A stretch of DNA of 64,000 nucleotides. Origin: Chelydra serpentina (taxonomy: Eukaryota; Chordata; Testudines; Chelydridae). The DNA is taken from the NCBI GenBank assembly GCA_037349315.1, contig JBAIAC010000042.1:9796001-9860000 (forward strand). The letters run 5' to 3'. Numbering within the stretch: the stretch's first letter is position 1; each line of letters begins with the position of its first letter. A model generated the notes under the pieces. It had not been told where the DNA came from and searched no databases. It worked only from the letters and a program-made list of their open reading frames with translations. The position numbers and the translations under genes were made by a program. This document shows, piece by piece, positions 18,708 to 30,036 of this stretch.

Positions 18708-21700
18708 CTGGGGAAAAAAGAGAGAGAAATGTCACAAAGTCACTGCCAGGGGCAAGGATTGGTCATGGTGATTAAAGGGAAATTAAACTGCACCTCCATT
18801 AATATTTCAGCTACATAGAGTAGGAGTCATGAAAGCTAAACTGGGCTGTGGTGGGTGGCAAGGAGCAAAAGAAAGTTGGGTTTGTGGATAAGGAGCCAGC
18901 AGATCTGGGTTCGATTTACAGATCTACCAGAGACTGCTTGTGTGACATGGGTGAGTCACTTAAACTCTGCATCTCAGGTTCCCCTCTGTAAAAATGAGCA
19001 TATGACTCCTTCCTTTCTCTTGCCCTGTATTACCTTACTTACACCAGTTCTGCTTGGGGCCTCATCCAATGCCAGAGGGAAGAGTCCCATATACTTCAGT
19101 GGGCTTTGGATCAGGTCCTATAAAAGAATTGTCTTAACATACCAAGACTAGCACTTTTCAGTTCACAATGTGCTGCGGATCTCTGCTCCAATGGTGGCAT
19201 CATAGAAGGTGTTCAGAAGAGGGAGCTGAAAGCTTTGGAACTTGGGGCTTTAAGCTCCGGGAGGAAGTTTGGGATTGTGGGATAAGCAAGCCAACATTAG
19301 CTGGATGTTTCTGTACAAAATGCTTGGCAGTGAAATAGGTAATGTCACCTCCTATATTACTACCATTAGGTTTTAGAGTCGACACTGCATTGAGATGAAC
19401 AACTCTTAGAGCTATTGAGCTAGGCTGTCTGCAGACTCAGGCAAAAATCACTGCTTCAGTTTACCCTCAGACTGCATTTATAATATTTTCTTGTTAATCA
19501 AGCAAGCTGTTTTTAAATTTTTTTAAATGGAAACTGATAGTCTGGAGAACAATTCTGAGGTTAAGATTTGAATTTCATGGCAAATTCCATGATACAAGGA
19601 TCATGAAACATCTGGGGACCTGAATATAGGAATAGTCTTCACTTACCTTTGAATTTTCTTAGAATGTCAATAATATCAATGCTAGGAATGTTGTATACAT
19701 TCTTCAGTTCAGTAAACACAGCTTCAGGTTCCTGCACTTGAATATTTTCACTCCTAAGAAGAACACAGCCCAACTTATCACTCCTGGGCTCAGGACAAAC
19801 ATTTATCCAAAGTTTCTAACTGGAGTCAATGCAAAAAAGTATCTGGTCAATGTGTCTTTCACATCCTAAAAGGAGAAAATGGAAAGAGGAATTCACATTC
19901 TGCAGTGACAAGAGGAAACCAATATTCACTGATTTTTTTCACACTATTTGCATCATAAACTAGATCAACAATAACTTTGCATTCTATAGCTCTTCTGAGC
20001 TCCCACACATATGTGAGTGTGGAAAAGCATTGTTAAGGGCTCCCAAATAACCTTAACTCTGCCCATGCAGGGACACCAGCCTCCCAGTTTCCCTTCTCTG
20101 TTCCTATGCTGAAAATGTGTTACTGCTGGGTAAATGGTTAAGACCCATTGGGAGTTAGGCACCTAAATGCCTTTGAAGAGTTGGGCCTAAGAGCTTTTAG
20201 ATACTCCGTATACAGCGCATAGGTGGAGTATAGAAAGCATGCATCAGGTGTGTATGCATGGGTGGCGCATGAACTCTCCCTTCGGGGAGGCTAGCGCCCC
20301 GGCTCCACCCCTTCTGCCTGAGGCCCTGCCCCCATCACCCACCAGAGCCCCGAACTCCTTCCCTGCCCTGGGCCACTGGCCTGACCCCGGGCCACTGGCT
20401 GGCTCAAGCCACCCTGGTCCCTGGCCGCCCTGACCTTGGGCTACCAGCCTGAGCCCCAAACTCCAGGCCATTGGCTGGAGCTGAGCCCTGGTCGGCTTGA
20501 AGGGAGCGGGGGAGGGAGGCGGGTCCTTGGGGCAGAGCATGGGCAGGGCCACAGCCTGGGTTAGGGGAGGCTTAGCCTCCCCTGGCCTGTCATACCCACT
20601 GCCCCTGTTTTCATAGAAAGACTCCCATCACCCTAGTGTCTGATCACCTCATAAATATTAATGGGCCAGCTCCTCAGCTGGTGAAAATCATTGGAGTTCC
20701 ACTGATGTCAGTGAAACCCTGATCCTCACCAGCTGAGGATCACACCCGGTGAATTTACTCTTGCAAACACCAGTCAGGTTATACTGGTATTAACACCATT
20801 CTACAAAGAGAGGCAATTAAGTAACTTGCCCCAGGGCACACAGGAGATCTGTGGCAGAGAAGGGAATTGAGTCCAGGTCTTGTGAGTCCTGCGCCAGTGC
20901 TTTAACCTCAGAAATATCCTTCATTCGCCTGTACCACTGCCCAGGAAGACCTTGGGCTTGGTCTATGCTACAATGTTAGACCGATGTACATCGCCTTGCG
21001 TCAAACCTATTTGCACAGGTGTCTCCGGCCAATGTAAGCGGCCCTTTATGGCAACACAGTGAAACTACCTCCCTGAACAGCGGTGATCCAGCAGCGTGTG
21101 CAAGCATGGGTGGCACATATCACAGGCCAGTGGAGGCTGAGCCTCCCCAAACAGCCAGGTGTGGACCCCTCCCTTAGGCCCCCTCCTATTTCCCACTCTT
21201 CCCCCCTGTGACCTGGACTGGCGCTAGAGTGCGCTGGCCTGCAGCCTGGGACTCGGAGCGGCTGGTGCTGGTGCTCGGGCGCCCGGCCTTGGGGTCACGC
21301 CTTCCGGCACTCTGGGAGTGGGGGGCACTGGGTCTGGGGGCACTGGGGCTGTGCTGCCTGGCACTCCAGGGCTGGGGGTGCTGGGGTCATGCCATCTGGT
21401 GCTCTGGGGCTGGGGCCGCGTGACCCGGCACTCTGGGTCTGGGAGCACTCGGGCAGCCCAGAGCTGGGCAGGGGGGCTGGTGGGACACTCAGGGGCTCTG
21501 AAGGGGGAGGGAGAGGGGCGTGGCCTCGGGCAGAAGGGGCGGGCTGGGGGCTAGCCTCCCCGAATGGGTGGCAGACACGAGACACCTCACTGAGGTGAGT
21601 CAGGGGCTTGAGGCAAAGGAAACATGTGGGACTCCAGCAACAGGGAAGGAGAAGCAGCAGCTGTAGGGGTGGGGGGAGGAGGAGCTCAGCCAGCAGCCAA

Positions 21701-24700
21701 CCACCCTGCTGTTTCCTCCCTCTCTGGGCTGCAGGGACATACAGATTTTTTGAGGGCCCGTGCCCCTGCTTGCTCTCCCCTGTGCACGCCTGTGTGGTGA
21801 GCCATGATCACTGCAGAGCGAGTGTAGACACTGCGTGACCTATGTTGACCCTAATAGTCCTCCAAAAGCTATCCCACAATGCCCGACAGTGACCAGTCTG
21901 GTCAAAACTGTGAACTCCACTGCTCAGGGGTCACAGAGCCCCGAAGTCACCCCACCTCCTTTGAAATTCCTGCGTATTTTTGAAGGGCCTTTTCCCTGAT
22001 TGCCCAGCTGGGCAACCACACCTAGCGCCTCTCCCTTGTTGTCTACAACTGCCCAGCCGAACATGCCGCCTACATGCTCTAGATGTGCTTCTGCCTGGAG
22101 CAGACAGGAGATATTGCATCTCATGGGCCTGTGGGCAGAGGAGGTTGTGCAAGCACAACTACGGAGCAGCTGTAGATACATGGACATCTACAAAAGATTG
22201 CACAGGGGATGCAGGAGAAGGGGTAGAAGAGCGACAATTCTCTAGCAATCTTTCATCAGCAGCACTGCTCCTGTGGAAGATGGTCACATGAGAGCTCTCA
22301 TGAGGTGCATGGGAACGTTCCTCTAACAAAAGCAAGAGAAATTCTGGAGCAGATGGACCCTCCAGCCTGGGGTTTTATTATTTAGGTAACGATAAAACTG
22401 AAATAGCTATTTCTTCCTTGGTCATTAGATCCAATGCCAATGGTGTGTGATACCTGTTAATTCAGCATGGATTGACGGGGTGGGGGAGTTTCTCACCTTC
22501 AGCAACGCGGCAGCCGGTTGCTGACACTTCTCCTCTATCTCCGTGATCAACTTCTGCAGAGAGGAGTGCTGTTCTGAGAGCTTCATTATATTCCCATGCA
22601 GCTTCTTCAGGGTCTCCTTCTCCTCCTTCCTCAGTTTCCGCAGCAGCCGCTCCTCTTCCTCGTTCAGGAACTCATGCAGCTTCTCAAATTCGATCTCGAT
22701 GCACATTTTCTGGTAGTGTGTCTTCTCCTTTGTTAAAGGTTAAAAAAAATTGAAAACAACCACAGAAAAATATCCGCCAGTTTGGGATAGGGATAAATGT
22801 AAAGAGGGCAGCGATGCAATGTCGCCCAGTGGATAGTCCTGGAAGGTTCTATTTCTTGTTCTGCCACTGAGCCGCTTTGCAACTTCAACCAAATCATTTC
22901 ACCTCTGCCTCTGTTTCCTCCCCCACCTTTTGTGTGTCTTGACTCGATTGATAGTTCTTTGGGCAAGGGGCTGTTGCTTACAGTGTGTGGACGATGTCCA
23001 GCACAGTAATACGCAGTTCTTATCTTTGAGATCTGTGGATGAAAAGTGCTATGTAAGAGCTAGGTGTTATTGTTTAGCAATTTGCATCAGTAGATTTCTA
23101 AGTGTTCTAAAAGGAGGTTGGTATCATTGTAGGGATATTAAAGAAGGTAGTGAAAGTGATTCCCCAAGTGAAAATGATTCCCCCTAATTTGTTCCCCACA
23201 ATTTAAATCCCATAGCATCACCAAGTAAAAGATCTCTTGGGTCTCTTTTGTAAACTTGCAAGCTACTGTCTATGTAAAACTTGTAAGCCATTGATTGCAT
23301 CTGTTCTCAGAAAGATACTTTATTGCTATGTGAAACTTGCAAGCTGTTAATTGTGTTAGTACATCCCAAGACAAAGAACCTGTTCTCAAAGCAATACTTT
23401 AACAATTGTGATAAAGGATGTATGTGGATGGATGCTTGGTGTAGAATAGATAATGAATGAATGATCAGGGAGCTGCCAGCCTAGAAATTCAGTGACCATC
23501 GGCCGAAGAAGGCGTCAAGTGGGAACAACCAGAGGACCCTCTCCTCCTCCCCCCCCCCCCGCCAAGGGCAAACTGAAATCCAACCGACCATCTCAAAAGA
23601 TGGGAAAAACAAGATAGCATCTGACAGCACGGAGCCATCAGGAATGTGCCATCTGCTGATTGATTCAGCAGCAGCATGATGAAGCAATTCCCATAGACTA
23701 GCGTAGGAATAAATCCCTATAAGTACAGAACAAAAAGACTAAGAACTTTGAGTCTGGTTCTCATAGAATATCACAGGATTGGAAGGGACCTTAGGAGGTC
23801 ATCTAGTCCAACCCCCTGCTCAAAGCAGGACCAATCCCCAATTTTTGCCCCATATCCCTAAATGGCCCTCTCAAGGATTGAACTCACAACCCTGGGTTTA
23901 GCAGGCCAATGCTCAAGCCACTGAACTATCCCTCCCCCCTAGCACTCTCCACACCAGCACCCTCCAGGAGCATCAGGTGCGCACCTGACAAGGACTCGGC
24001 TCCACCCTCATGCCCAAGTTACCTGGCCAGTAACTTGGCATGAGCAACTTCTAGGCTGGTAACTATAACATCTATGCAGAACCTGTGTGTGTGTATGAAT
24101 GAATGTGAAACTGAATGAAATGTTATAGCTATAACTGACTGCTTACTATAATTCTTTTTGTATTCACAATAAATGTGACATTTTGTCTTATCCCCTTTAA
24201 TAAGATCCTGCTGGTTTTTGTTTTATTGGTATAACATCATTACCCCCATTTTACAGATGGGGAAACTGAGGCACGGAGTGGGGAGGTGATAGGTCAGGGT
24301 CACCTAGCAGGCCAGAGCCAGGAATAGAAACCAGTTTTTCCACTCCGTTCAGTGCTCAGGGATTCTCAAACTTCATTGCACCGCGACCCCCTTCTGACAA
24401 CAAAAATTACTATATGACCCCAGGAGGGGGTGTGAAGCCTGAGCCCACCTGAGCCCCACCACCCCAGGGCTTCAGCCCCAGCCAGGGGGCCTGTAACCTG
24501 AGCCCTGCCGCCCAGGGCTGAAACCCAAGGGTTTTGGCTTCGGCTCTGGGCAATGGGGCTCGGGCTTTGGCTTTGGCTCTGGGCCCCATCCAGTCTTAAA
24601 ACAAGGTTGCGACCTGCTTTGGGGTCCGGACTCACAGTTTGAGACCCCCTGCTCTAGACACTAGGCCATACAGGGACCCCTGAGCCTGGTTGGGTCTTCT

Positions 24701-27700
24701 GTATTACTAGCCAGCAATGTTAATTAAAAACCTTTATATGGCGCAGTAATCAAAGCCATGGTGTGGGGTCCAGTGGTGGACAGGTGTTGTGCTTGGTTTT
24801 TTTTGCCATGGGATGGACATCACATATTAAAGCCCCAAAGACTATTAATAATCGGCTTATCACAGTGCATAGGAGCCCTAGCTGTGAAGCGGGCAAATAC
24901 GGAACTTGGATATTTTATGGGATTTATGGGATTTTAAGTATCTTGCTCCTTTCTCCATGCTGTGCAGTTTTAACTTGCTCCAAACTATACATCAAGCAGG
25001 GATCCCATCTCTTTACACAGCACCTGGCATTATTTCCCCCCATCAATCAAGAGTGAGTTACTAGGTTCCCTTGATGATTTACTACAGAAAATAGCCCCTT
25101 CTCGTCACACAGCGACACCTGCTCATCATCGCTTGACACTTCCCTTCTTATGATTGACAAACAGGTTTCAACGACCAGTATTTTTAATTTAAAAAAAAAA
25201 CGGAGATGCAGCTGCATCGGCGTTTCTGGCCTATGTGTGCATGACGAGAATCACTGGGCCTGGGAAGAAGCAGTTTCTAACCATCAGAGGAGCAAGGCTC
25301 TGGAACAGCTTCCCAGTAAGAGCAGTGGGGGCAAACAACCTGACCAGTTTGCAGATGGAGCTTAGTAAGTTTACGACCAGGATGCTCTGATGGGGTGGCT
25401 TGCGATAACAAAGGGCTGGACTCAATGACCCAGGAGGTTCCTTCCGGTCCTGTGTCCCTATCAGACACTGAACTGGGACTTGGGACATCTGGATTCTATT
25501 CCTTACTCCACCGGCGAGCCACTGGGTGACCCTGGGAAAATCTCTGTGCCTTTGGTTCAACTCCCACCCTATGTCTATTTAGATTTTAAACTCTCTGGGG
25601 GCAAGGGCTTTTTCTCTTATCAGAGCATCATAGAAATGTAGAGCTGGAAGGAACCTTGAGAGCACCCTGTCTGGAGAGCACCCTAGCGCTATGGTGTCTT
25701 GATCATGGGTGTGGCTTCTTGGTGCTATAAGGATACAAATAATAATATTGGTAACTTGCCATAGTCGGGGCGGAGGGCGGGGGAAGACTCATACAGGAAG
25801 TGCTTACTGGAGAGCAATGACATTAAATAGCCACACGATGGCAGCAGAAGCTGGAGAATGAGAACATGCTACACAATTACTGGGTTGCAGCTACTATGAG
25901 CTGCTGGGGGGTGGGGCGGGTGCTGATTTCGAGAAGGGCTGGGTACCCAGCCAGGTGGGAGCCAGGGATGCTAAACCCCACCGAAAAATTAGTCACTACA
26001 TCTGCCCTCATGCATGACTAATCCCAAAGAGACATAGCCTCCTCCTTGCAGACATTTGCCAGAACCCCCGGAAATCCTGCAGTGGCAGCAGGCTTGTGAA
26101 TGGTAAAATCATAGGGCCCTGCCTTCCAGTCAGCTGTCTTCTTTCCCTCCTGGTATTTCAGCTCCCAAGATTCCTCTGTCTGCTTTTTCAGGAGCTCCAC
26201 CGCTGTCTGCAGCTTCCTCTGGCAAGAAAAGCACAGCTAGTGAGCTCTCCGAAAATCGTCGAAAATCACCATACACAGGCTAAGAGCACAGCACAGTTTA
26301 AACCGATGAAAAGCAAGAGTGTCAAGGGGAAATAAGCAGCATGATCTGCGCTGCCTGATGACCCCGGCTGCCTTAGGAGAAGCTGTGATGCAGGCGTTAA
26401 GAGACTGGGACATTGGCGATACCATGAGATGCAGATAGTTGCAATCATTTGGGAGCCAGATTTGCAAAGGCAAAGTGCAAAAGCATTGCATCAGAAGAAT
26501 GGGTGTGCAATGGTTGTCACATGCACACACACACAAAGCACCACAATTGACACCCTTACAATAAGCCTTTACATAGAGAAATTGGTGCATGAATTAACTA
26601 ATTTATTTTAATTTATACATAAACTCGCTTTCGCAGCCATCACCACCTTCCACTGCAGTGTGGGGCTTGGGTTGCGTGCCAGGATCATCTAGATATATCT
26701 CACGTCATCAATTTCTAGCTATTGCAGGGGCCTTAGCAGTGCTGCACCTCGGTCCTTCCTATTCTCTACCTGTGGTACACAATAGCTTAGTTTCCCGGTG
26801 GTTGAAATCAGTGGTGCCAATTCTGACACTTTGGGGGGGCGGGAGGGAATTCTGGTCCCCACCCCACCCCAAAGCAAGAACCTTGTTCCGGTCCCCACTT
26901 GTGTCCCCCACCAGGGACACTGGATCTCCCTCGGCCAGGAGTCTCCCCTCTCTCTTACCCACATGGCCAGGGCCGACGAGAGGTGGGGGGAAGCCAGTAC
27001 AAATTACCGGGGCCCGGCGGTCCAGAAAGGGGCCCGGGACCCGACTATGTTGCATATGTTTTTGTCTTTCTTGGTAGTATCATTATCATCACGATTTGTC
27101 GATTGTTTTTGACATCCATTGCATATTTGGGTTGTTTTGCACATCAGTACAAATCCTGTGTAAAGATTTTTAGCCGCTCCGCCCTTGCTGGGGGGGGCCG
27201 AACATTTTTTTTCACCGGGGCCTGAACCCGCTCTCGGCGGCCCTGCACGTGGCACATGAGCTGGTGCTGCTGGGAGTAAAGTTCTCAGCAGACTGCCCGT
27301 GTGTCAAGTCACAACAGCACTCACTGCAACTTGGCCTGTTCACTGCTGTAGGTAGGTGCAGCCCAGTCAAATTTCAATGGCCCTGTGACCACTCAGCCAG
27401 AGAAATGCTCCGGACCGCTTCAGCAGCAGCTGTACCAATTTCAGTTGCTTAAAAGTGGCCTTGCCTCCCCTCCCGTCCCTCCCCAACTTCGTGGCCTATT
27501 AAACTTTGAACAAGTGCAAAAGCCTGGGGGAAGGGGGGCATTCACCACCTGCAGACCCCCTAACTGGCACCGGTGGCTGTCATACTTGGGTCTAATTTTG
27601 GTAGAGTGTGGGTTAGAGTGTGGGTGCTGGGAGCAGTTGGTGGCCTGTGATACACAGGCAGTCAGACTAGATATTCGATGTCCCCTTCTGGCTTTGATCT

Positions 27701-28828
27701 TTATGATCACACAGCGTCCAGGCCAGAGGCAGATTAAGGTCTTCTGGGGCCCTGGGCTGGAGCAAGTCGGGGGCCCCCAGTGCGGGAACTGTGGCCCCAC
27801 CCCATTCAACTTCTTCCCCTGCAGCTCCGTCCCCCTTCCACCCACAGCCCCACCCACGTTCCACACACAGCCCTGCCCCATTCCACCCCTTCCCACGCAG
27901 CCCCACCCCCTGCTTGCTCCTTTCCACTCCAAACCCTCCTCTGCAGCCCTAAGACCAGAGACACTCTGTGTCCCAGGGCCACAGCAGGGAGCAAGAGCTC
28001 TTCCAGACCCCAGAGCTGTGGTGGGGGGGGGGATTTTTCTAGGGGCCCCAAATTGGTCAGGGTCCCTGGGCACAGACCTCATTGCCCCATGTGGCAATCC
28101 ACCACTGGTCCAGCCACACAACAATGGAACACAAAATAAGAGGAGGACACAGGCCTGGTGGGGGCGCAGTTAGAGAAGGCAGGGTAGAGTATTTCTCAGG
28201 CACAGCGGTTTCCTGGCTCATGGGTGCTATCATCAGGCTTCTGTGTCCCTCCCTAGGGCTGGCCACAGCGCAGGGCAGACGTGTGGGTCAGGAGGTCTCG
28301 CGTGTAAGTGGTGCCTGGGCTTTGTGCTGAATTTCACCGTCACTTCTGCCAGCTCCAGGGAGAGGCTGAAAAGCAGAGGCGCAGAGCAAAGGCACGGCAG
28401 CACCCTACCTTGTACTCCTGGGCAGCCTCTTCAATGGGAACCACAGTGTGAGTGCAGTGAGCCTGCGAGTCCCTGCAGCTCATGCAGATGGGGGCTTGAT
28501 CCTCTGCACAGAACAGGTCCAGAACCGCCTGGTGTTCCCCGCACTCCCACTCCACCTCAGGCTCTTCGCCCACTTCCAGACTGATTTTTTCAGCTTCATC
28601 TGCCCCGTGGTCCGGCTGCTCCTGGGGCTTGTCCTCTCCGTGCCTGGGGGCCTTGTGGCACAAGGGGCAGGAGGTGGCTGTGCCCGACTCCCCCTTGAAT
28701 GGGGTGACACAGAAGCGGCAGAACTTGTGCTTGCACCCTTTAAAGGTCACCGGGATCTTATATGGGCCCTGGCAGCTCGAACAAACAACCCCACGCTGGC
28801 GGCACAGGGCTGGTTTCATGGCAGCCAT
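18181..28828 (-). CDS. TRIM-family E3 ubiquitin ligase (RING, B-box, coiled coil, PRY-SPRY), whole span
   Basis: Six exons: 28828-28409 (420 bp), 26218-26123 (96), 22727-22497 (231), 19865-19843 (23), 19753-19647 (107) and 18707-18181 (527). They give 467 residues with consistent phases. The 96/231/23-bp pattern is the classic layout of TRIM genes of the TRIM7/27/39 type. RING ligands are C16, C19, C32, H34, C37, C40, C54 and C57; B-box 2 ligands are C96, H99, C107, C115, C118, H124 and H127. A coiled coil spans about 140-250 and PRY-SPRY about 293-467. Such proteins attach ubiquitin through the RING and pick targets through SPRY; many act in antiviral defence (family knowledge). Every exon is open, yet the donor after exon 2 is GC and after exon 4 is AT. 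The gene may be recently inactivated, polymorphic or misassembled. Orthology to a named TRIM is not claimed. Confidence 0.82.
18880..19010 (+). repeat. MIR-type SINE fragment
   Basis: 'gatctgggttcgatttacag' followed by 'gtgagtcacttaaactctgc' and 'cccctctgtaaaaatgagca' matches the MIR layout. It lies in TRIM intron 5. Confidence 0.55.
19647..19753 (-). CDS. TRIM exon 5
   Basis: 107 bp between acceptor 'cttcttag' and donor AAAG|GTAAGT. It codes for [20 protein letters not shown] through DILRKFK, the linker found before B30.2 in reptile TRIM proteins. Entry phase is 2 and exit phase 1. Confidence 0.82.
19843..19865 (-). CDS. TRIM 23-bp micro-exon 4 with an AT donor
   Basis: Acceptor 'tctccttttag' precedes 19865. 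Exactly 23 bp code for DVKDTLTR with phase 0 in and 2 out, the usual TRIM micro-exon. The next two bases are AT, where GT is expected, and the context 'ATACTTTTTT' is not a good minor-spliceosome donor. The following intron is only 89 bp. Confidence 0.72.
20239..21800. repeat. GC-rich repeat pair in TRIM intron 3
   Basis: Two GC-rich segments, about 20239-20600 and 21105-21795, share 'catgggtggcgcat'/'catgggtggcacat' and 'gaggctagc'/'ggctagcctcccc' ends. The second interrupts a sequence starting 'ttggtctatgctacaatg' at about 20957, which resembles the termini of the Myb/SANT-type elements. Long open frames here follow from GC content. A MIR-like piece lies at 20790-20925. Confidence 0.45.
22020..22270 (+). 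pseudogene. degenerate Myb/SANT-domain remnant of a DNA transposon
   Basis: A plus-strand frame reads [18 protein letters not shown] and, further on, [10 protein letters not shown]. It aligns with PAWTEREVLDLIAVWGDE and KIYEKISN of the Myb/SANT element at 50459-52603. The copy is diverged and has no intact frame beyond this domain. It lies in TRIM intron 3. Confidence 0.55.
22497..22727 (-). CDS. TRIM exon 3: coiled coil, 231 bp
   Basis: Acceptor 'taacaaag' precedes 22727; donor AAG|GTGAGA at 22497. 77 codons: [20 protein letters not shown] onward to [14 protein letters not shown], dense in heptad leucines and Glu/Lys. Phase 0 on both sides. Confidence 0.9.
23128..24236 (+). mobile_element. 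solo LTR inserted in a MIR, with its own SINE insertion
   Basis: Starts TGTAGGG and ends TATAACA, flanked by TCAT at 23124-23127 and 24237-24240. It has CCTATAAGTAC near 23717 as a TATA box and an AATAAA signal near 24169. A SINE sits inside at 23762-23940, so the LTR itself is about 930 bp. No viral coding sequence is present. Confidence 0.6.
23762..23940 (-). mobile_element. tRNA-derived SINE with CR1-like tail
   Basis: Same structure as the copy at 13645-13830, inserted in the LTR at 23128-24236. Box A here reads TAGTTCAGTGG, one change from the other copies. Confidence 0.85.
24357..24651. mobile_element. hAT-type nonautonomous element
   Basis: Ends 'cagggattctcaaac' and 'gtttgagaccccctg' are imperfect inverted repeats. 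No intact 8-bp duplication is visible at the flanks. GC-rich interior, no coding frame. Confidence 0.5.
24652..25250. other. TRIM intron 2, no recognised gene
   Basis: No gene or named repeat recognised. Confidence 0.3.
25255..25690 (+). repeat. CR1/L2-like 3' fragment followed by MIR
   Basis: 25255-25465 reads like a LINE C-terminal end plus 3' region ('gctctggaacagcttccca', 'gggctggactcaatgaccca'). 25466-25625 follows the MIR layout ('acttgggacatctggattct', 'agccactgggtgaccctggg'). 25626-25690 has a CR1-like tail ('catagaaatgtagagctgg'). Confidence 0.5.
26123..26218 (-). CDS. TRIM exon 2, 96 bp, with a GC donor
   Basis: Acceptor 'tcttgccag' precedes 26218. 32 codons, [20 protein letters not shown] to KKTADWK, phase 0 on both sides, exactly the length usual for TRIM exon 2. 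The next bases are GCAGGG, so the intron would be GC-AG. GC donors are a known minor class, but the +4 to +6 context here is not the strong AAGT. Confidence 0.8.
26219..27715. other. TRIM intron 1, repeats and unassigned sequence
   Basis: A GC-rich stretch at about 26805-27245 looks repeat-derived ('gtggtgccaattctgac', 'gggggggccgaac'). A CR1/L2-like end lies at about 27595-27715. Open frames of 80-140 codons here show no family features. Confidence 0.35.
27724..28107. mobile_element. GC-rich hAT-type nonautonomous element, copy A
   Basis: Ends CAGAGGCAGAT and ATCCACCACTG are imperfect inverted repeats. Flanks GTCCAGGC (27716-27723) and GTCCAGCC (28108-28115) match at 7 of 8. A related copy in reverse lies at 35332-35695. 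GC-driven long open frames cross it, including a 262-codon one that I do not accept as a gene. Confidence 0.7.
28409..28828 (-). CDS. TRIM exon 1: RING finger and B-box
   Basis: Starts at the second in-frame ATG (28828), giving [13 protein letters not shown]; an upstream ATG at 28891 is possible but less family-like. Ends QEYK|GTAGGG at 28409. Contains the complete RING and B-box 2, separated by a Glu/Asp-rich stretch of about 38 residues. Confidence 0.88.
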
Positions 28829-29577
28829 GGTGCCTCCAGGGAGTAGAGCTGAGTTAGCTTTCGCTTTCCTACCTTGGGAAACACGGGTCAACAGCTGGAG
28901 TGCCAGGAGCAGGTTGTTACTTTGCTGATCTAAGAATGGATCACTGCCCCAAGTCGCCGCCCCTTGTGGCTTTCACAGCCTTCTCTGGCATCCATCCAGA
29001 CCCTGATCATTCCCAGCCCAGCTTAATATCTAACCATATGCAATTAGTGTCACATAACAGCATAACAGCCGGGAGTTTGATAGTCTACTCAGGCAGAGAG
29101 TGCAGTGGGAGCAGAAAGACAAATGACTCCATGGACAATCAGATAGTCAGGACACATCCGATGGTTGGAACTCCATCCTTTATTAGGATCTCCACACCTA
29201 CAACACATCCTGATTCTGTCTGGAAACTGAAGGCCCAAGAGCTCTATGAATTTCACACCCTTCCTTTTATCATTTTAAACCTTTTTGTCTACCTAGAAAA
29301 ACAAACCCGTTTAAAACAAAATCCCAAATAAAACTCAGAGCTTGTGAAACTGTTTGCGCTGATCTGTCATCTTACCAAGTAAATATAAATAATTCCCTTC
29401 TGCGGTGTTGACAACTCTGGTGATTTTATTGCAAGTCTCACAATATTTGATGTTTTCCTTAAAGCCCCATCCCCGGGAGTCATGTGAATGTATGAGACAC
29501 ACCGCTTTATTTGAAACAAAGGGAAGTTTTTAGCCCTCATGGTTGCAGATAAAAGCTTGAAAATGTGACCTGAATAA
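28829..29577. other. 5' flank of the TRIM gene
   Basis: No CpG island, TATA box or upstream exon could be assigned. No gene recognised. Confidence 0.35.
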
Positions 29578-29579
29578 AT

Positions 29580-29735
29580 TCATAGAAAGGCCAGAAAGGA
29601 CCATTGTGATCATCTAGTCTGACCTCCTGCATAATGCAGGCCACAGAACCTCACCTATCCACTCCTGTAATAGATCCATAACCACTGGCTGAGTTACTGC
29701 AGTCCCCCAAAAATGGTTTAAAGACTTCAAGTTAG
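29580..29735 (-). mobile_element. CR1-family 3' fragment
   Basis: 'gatcatctagtctgacctcc' and 'gcataatgcaggccacagaa' are typical of an older CR1 subfamily 3' end in reverse. Confidence 0.6.
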
Positions 29736-29737
29736 AA

Positions 29738-30036
29738 CCTTGGTCTACACGGGGAGTGGGGGGGGGAATCAATCTAAGATACGCAACTTCAGCTCCAAGA
29801 ATAGCATAGCCGAAGTTGACGTACTTAGACCAATTTACCGTGGCATCTTCACAGCGGTGAGTTGACTGCTGCTGCTCCCCCGTTGACTCCACCTGCGCCT
29901 CTCGCAGCGGTGGAGTGCCAGAGTCGACGGGAGAGCACTCGGAGATCAATTTATCGCGTCTAGACTAGACACAATAAATCGACCCTCGATAGATCGATCG
30001 CTCCCCTCCAATCTGGTGGGTAGTGTAGACATACCC
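29738..30036. mobile_element. MITE with GGTCTACAC-type termini
   Basis: Begins 'ccttggtctacac' and ends 'gtgtagacataccc'. The interior TCGA-rich hairpins match those of 12909-13190 in reverse orientation. Confidence 0.65.

Larger units (their letters stand above)
22830..24350 (+). repeat. MIR-type repeat split by an LTR insertion
   Basis: The left part 22830-23127 ('gttctgccactgagc', 'aagtgctatgtaagagct') continues after the insertion at 24237 with 'tacccccattttacagatgg' and 'ggaaactgaggcac'. Removing 23128-24236 plus one TCAT restores the MIR reading order. Confidence 0.6.

Noticed and set aside
19841..19842. U12-type AT-AC intron after TRIM exon 4
   Set aside because: The donor does not match ATATCCTT, the intron ends AG, and it is only 89 bp.
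24357..24651. 8-bp target duplication for this hAT-like element
   Set aside because: TCAGTGCT and CTCTAGAC do not match.
27385..28173. 262-codon open frame on the plus strand
   Set aside because: It runs through a GC-rich hAT element, has an opposite-strand shadow of similar length (28124-27441), low complexity and no domain.
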